This document shows positions 5,268-5,343 of a stretch of 5,343 bases of DNA, one piece after another (the stretch's first letter is position 1; each line of letters starts with the position of its first letter). The DNA is from Deltaproteobacteria bacterium. GTDB taxonomy: Bacteria > Desulfobacterota > Desulfobacteria > Desulfobacterales > JAFDCJ01. A program made the position numbers and the translations under genes. The notes beneath the pieces are model-generated. The model ran no database searches and was not told the origin of the DNA. It was given only the letters and a program-made list of their open reading frames with translations. The stretch spans positions 1-5,343 of the forward strand of contig JAJRVC010000442.1 of assembly GCA_024277475.1 (NCBI GenBank). The letters are read 5' to 3'.

Positions 5268-5343
5268 TTATAAATCATCCAGCGAATACCACGAAGGCAA
5301 GGCACGGACTCGGTCCCAACCTTGAGGGTCCACCAACAACCAC
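5268..5343 (-). CDS. 3' end of an unidentified upstream gene (runs off the window)
   Basis: The minus strand beyond the HAD gene has two open frames. The preferred one reads WLLVDPQGWDRVRALPSWYS then LDDL and stops at TAA (5270-5268), leaving 28 nt to the HAD start. It looks like an ordinary soluble C terminus with one strand, a turn and an acidic tail. The competing frame gives a Cys/Trp-rich peptide ending RWMIYNILQIARA at TAA 5245-5243, only 3 nt before the HAD GTG, a spacing that would also suit an operon. Codon use does not decide between them. I recognise neither sequence, so only a partial gene of unknown function in the same operon is claimed. Confidence 0.4.
   Translation of the reverse strand, partial: WLLVDPQGWDRVRALPSWYSLDDL

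Noticed and set aside
1..5343. CRISPR array, tRNA or rRNA genes, prophage or toxin-antitoxin genes
   Set aside because: No regularly spaced repeats, cloverleaf, rRNA-like sequence, phage gene or short gene pair was seen on either strand.

Overview
The window is a fragment of a bacterial carbohydrate-biosynthesis operon. Every credible gene reads on the minus strand, so gene order runs from high to low coordinates. Base composition is roughly balanced, several starts are not ATG, and the relatives of the encoded proteins are typical of lipopolysaccharide, capsule or O-antigen loci. This suggests a Gram-negative, probably proteobacterial chromosome. No rRNA, tRNA, CRISPR array or species-specific marker is present, so I do not name a taxon.

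In transcription order: (1) the 3' tip of an unidentified gene (5268-5343, reading frame uncertain). (2) A GTG-start HAD-superfamily phosphatase (4637-5239). (3) An aminoglycoside/choline-kinase-like phosphotransferase (3552 to about 4616). (4) A class I SAM-dependent methyltransferase (2868 to about 3536). (5) A 157-bp transposase-less palindromic insertion (2711-2867). (6) A zinc-type medium-chain dehydrogenase (1605-2651). (7) A bifunctional HldE-like protein with domain order reversed relative to E. coli HldE: HxGH nucleotidyltransferase first, PfkB kinase second (81-1562). (8) The first 28 codons of a sugar-phosphate nucleotidylyltransferase of the GlmU/RmlA/HddC fold, starting at a TTG that overlaps the previous stop codon (1-84).

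Together the genes give two small-molecule kinases (APH type and PfkB type), two mechanistically unrelated nucleotidyltransferases (HxGH type and Rossmann GxGTRLRP type), one phosphatase, one methyltransferase and one NAD-linked dehydrogenase. That fits manufacture of one or two nucleotide-activated sugars or polyols, possibly a modified heptose, for a surface glycan. The pathway and substrates are inference; the sequence shows enzyme families only.

The most striking non-coding structure is the palindromic element between the methyltransferase and the dehydrogenase. Its two 76-nt arms surround a 5-nt loop, and it is flanked by a TTA direct repeat whose right copy is exactly the methyltransferase stop codon. 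Removing it leaves an ordinary 56-nt operon spacer. No stretch over 300 bases lacks a gene.
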